NCBI GenBank assembly: GCA_964476625.1
Contig: CAYZBJ010000089.1
Span: 1-16,150, forward strand
Origin: JAMLIN01 sp964476625
Lineage (GTDB): Bacteria > Pseudomonadota > Gammaproteobacteria > Burkholderiales > Burkholderiaceae_E
Direction of reading: 5' to 3'
DNA length: 16,150 nucleotides
Numbering within the stretch: the first letter of the stretch is position 1; every line of letters starts with the position of its first letter. The notes under the pieces are model-generated. The model was not told the DNA's origin and did no database searches. It saw nothing but the letters and a program-made list of their open reading frames with translations. Shown here one piece after another: positions 15,103 to 16,150 of the stretch. The translations under genes and the position numbers were made by a program.

Positions 15103-16150
15103 CTAATGCAGGCGGATGGTGGTGTTCACACCGGTCGAGACGTCATCGTCGAACCAGCGCGCGATGACGGTCTTGGTCTGGGTGTAGAACAGCACGACCT
15201 GCTTGCCGTAGGGGCCGAGGTCGCCGAGCTTGGATGCGCGCGAACCGGTGAACGAGAACATCGGGACCGGCACCGGAATCGGCAGGTTGATGCCGACCTG
15301 GCCGACGTCGATGTCTTCCTGGAAACGCCGGGCGGCCGCCCCCGACTGGGTGAAGATCGCCGTGCCGTTGCCGTTGGGGTTGGCATTGATGATCTCGATC
15401 GCCTCGTCGAGGGAGTCGGCGCTCATCAGGCAGAGCACCGGGCCGAAGACTTCCTGGTCGTACACGGTCATGCCGGGCTTGACGCCCGAGAACACGGTCG
15501 GGCCGACGAAGTTGCCTTTCTCGTAGCCGGCCACCTTGATGCCGCGGCCGTCGAGCTCGAGCTTCGCGCCTTCCTGGGCGCCCTGGGCGATCATCGAGAC
15601 GACACGCTCATGGGCGGCGCAGGAAATCAGCGGGCCGAGGTCGAGGTTGTCGATGCCGGCGCCGACCTTGAGCGAACTGGCGCGTTCGACGATCTCGGGA
15701 ATCCATTTCTGCGCATCGCCGACGAGGACCGCGACCGATACCGCCATGCAGCGCTGGCCCGCCGCGCCGAAGGCAGCGCCGGCCAGTGCATCGAGGGTCT
15801 GTTCCTTGCGCGCGTCGGGCATCACGATGGCGTGGTTCTTGGCCCCCATCATGCACTGCACCCGCTTGCCGGCGAGGGTGGCGCGCTGGTGGACATGGGT
15901 GCCGACACGGGTCGAGCCGACGAAGGAGACCGCCTTGATGTCCGGGTGGTCGCAGATGGCGTCGACCGCCTCGGCATCGCCGTGGACGACGTTGAGCACA
16001 CCCTTGGGGATGCCGGCCTGGATCGCCAGTTCGACCAGGCGCATCGTCACCATCGGGTCCTGCTCGGAGGGCTTGAGCACGAAGGTGTTGCCCGTGGCGA
16101 TCGCCATCGGGAACATCCACAGCGGGATCATGGCGGGGAAGTTGAACGGC
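15103..16150 (-). CDS. mmsA: Methylmalonate-semialdehyde dehydrogenase (CoA-acylating), C-terminal part
   Basis: This is the final enzyme of valine degradation. It converts methylmalonate semialdehyde with CoA and NAD to propionyl-CoA and carbon dioxide. About 348 residues are visible, and the frame stays open to the window edge (PFNFPAMIPLWMFPMAIA), so the 5' third lies outside. Family marks are TFVLKPSEQDP, FVGSTRVG, MMGAKNHAIVMPDA, the catalytic Cys in GQRCMAVSVAV (codon 15748-15750), KEGNFVGPTVF-like and EVFGPVLCL blocks, and the characteristic FTGSRASKLGDLGPYGKQ before the C-terminus. The family is usually about 500 residues. It is the first visible gene of the minus-strand operon; its promoter is beyond the window. 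Confidence 0.96.
   Translation of the reverse strand, partial: PFNFPAMIPLWMFPMAIATGNTFVLKPSEQDPMVTMRLVELAIQAGIPKGVLNVVHGDAEAVDAICDHPDIKAVSFVGSTRVGTHVHQRATLAGKRVQCMMGAKNHAIVMPDARKEQTLDALAGAAFGAAGQRCMAVSVAVLVGDAQKWIPEIVERASSLKVGAGIDNLDLGPLISCAAHERVVSMIAQGAQEGAKLELDGRGIKVAGYEKGNFVGPTVFSGVKPGMTVYDQEVFGPVLCLMSADSLDEAIEIINANPNGNGTAIFTQSGAAARRFQEDIDVGQVGINLPIPVPVPMFSFTGSRASKLGDLGPYGKQVVLFYTQTKTVIARWFDDDVSTGVNTTIRLH

Overview
The window is GC-rich, densely packed chromosomal DNA from a proteobacterium. A betaproteobacterium (Rhodocyclales or Burkholderiales type) is the best guess. The reasons are the glnA, DUF4124 protein, ntrB, ntrC gene order, the sequence of the NtrC AAA+ domain, and the Sbp/CysTWA set. 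A gammaproteobacterium with Pseudomonas-like gene order cannot be excluded from sequence alone. I see no phage genes, transposases, CRISPR array, rRNA or tRNA. Every recognisable gene is metabolic, regulatory or stress-related.

Layout. (1) Positions 1-3914, plus strand, nitrogen control: the 3' end of glnA (glutamine synthetase), a strong intrinsic terminator, a small secreted DUF4124 protein, and the two-component pair ntrB/ntrC. (2) 3991-4770, minus strand: exonuclease III (xth), convergent with ntrC. (3) 4771-6129: an unusually AT-rich intergenic island with an inverted repeat, then a good Fur-box match, then a TPR-like small protein and a Mn-type superoxide dismutase. This looks like an iron-responsive oxidative-stress unit related to the Pseudomonas orfX-sodA locus. 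(4) 6139-7766, minus strand: a TRIC/UPF0126 membrane channel and an alpha/beta hydrolase, joined by a 4-base ATGA overlap. (5) 7896-11869, plus strand: a sulfate/thiosulfate ABC importer, sbp-cysT-cysW-cysA, with a CysB-like site upstream. cysA is interrupted by a 10-N assembly gap at 10825-10834 whose flanks do not fit together. (6) 11866-16150, minus strand, read from the right edge: a valine-degradation operon of mmsA (cut by the window), an isobutyryl-CoA-type acyl-CoA dehydrogenase, a 3-hydroxyisobutyryl-CoA hydrolase-type crotonase, and mmsB. Only the methacrylyl-CoA hydratase step is missing from the visible part.

Coding is nearly continuous. The longest stretch without a gene is 4771-4994. 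Three gene pairs overlap by ATGA, and cysA and mmsB converge on a shared CTAG. I did not find a convincing new system. The points most worth a second look are the chimeric-looking cysA gap, the Fur box in front of the TPR protein and sodA, the long low-complexity linker in NtrC, and the AT-rich operator-like repeat upstream of xth.
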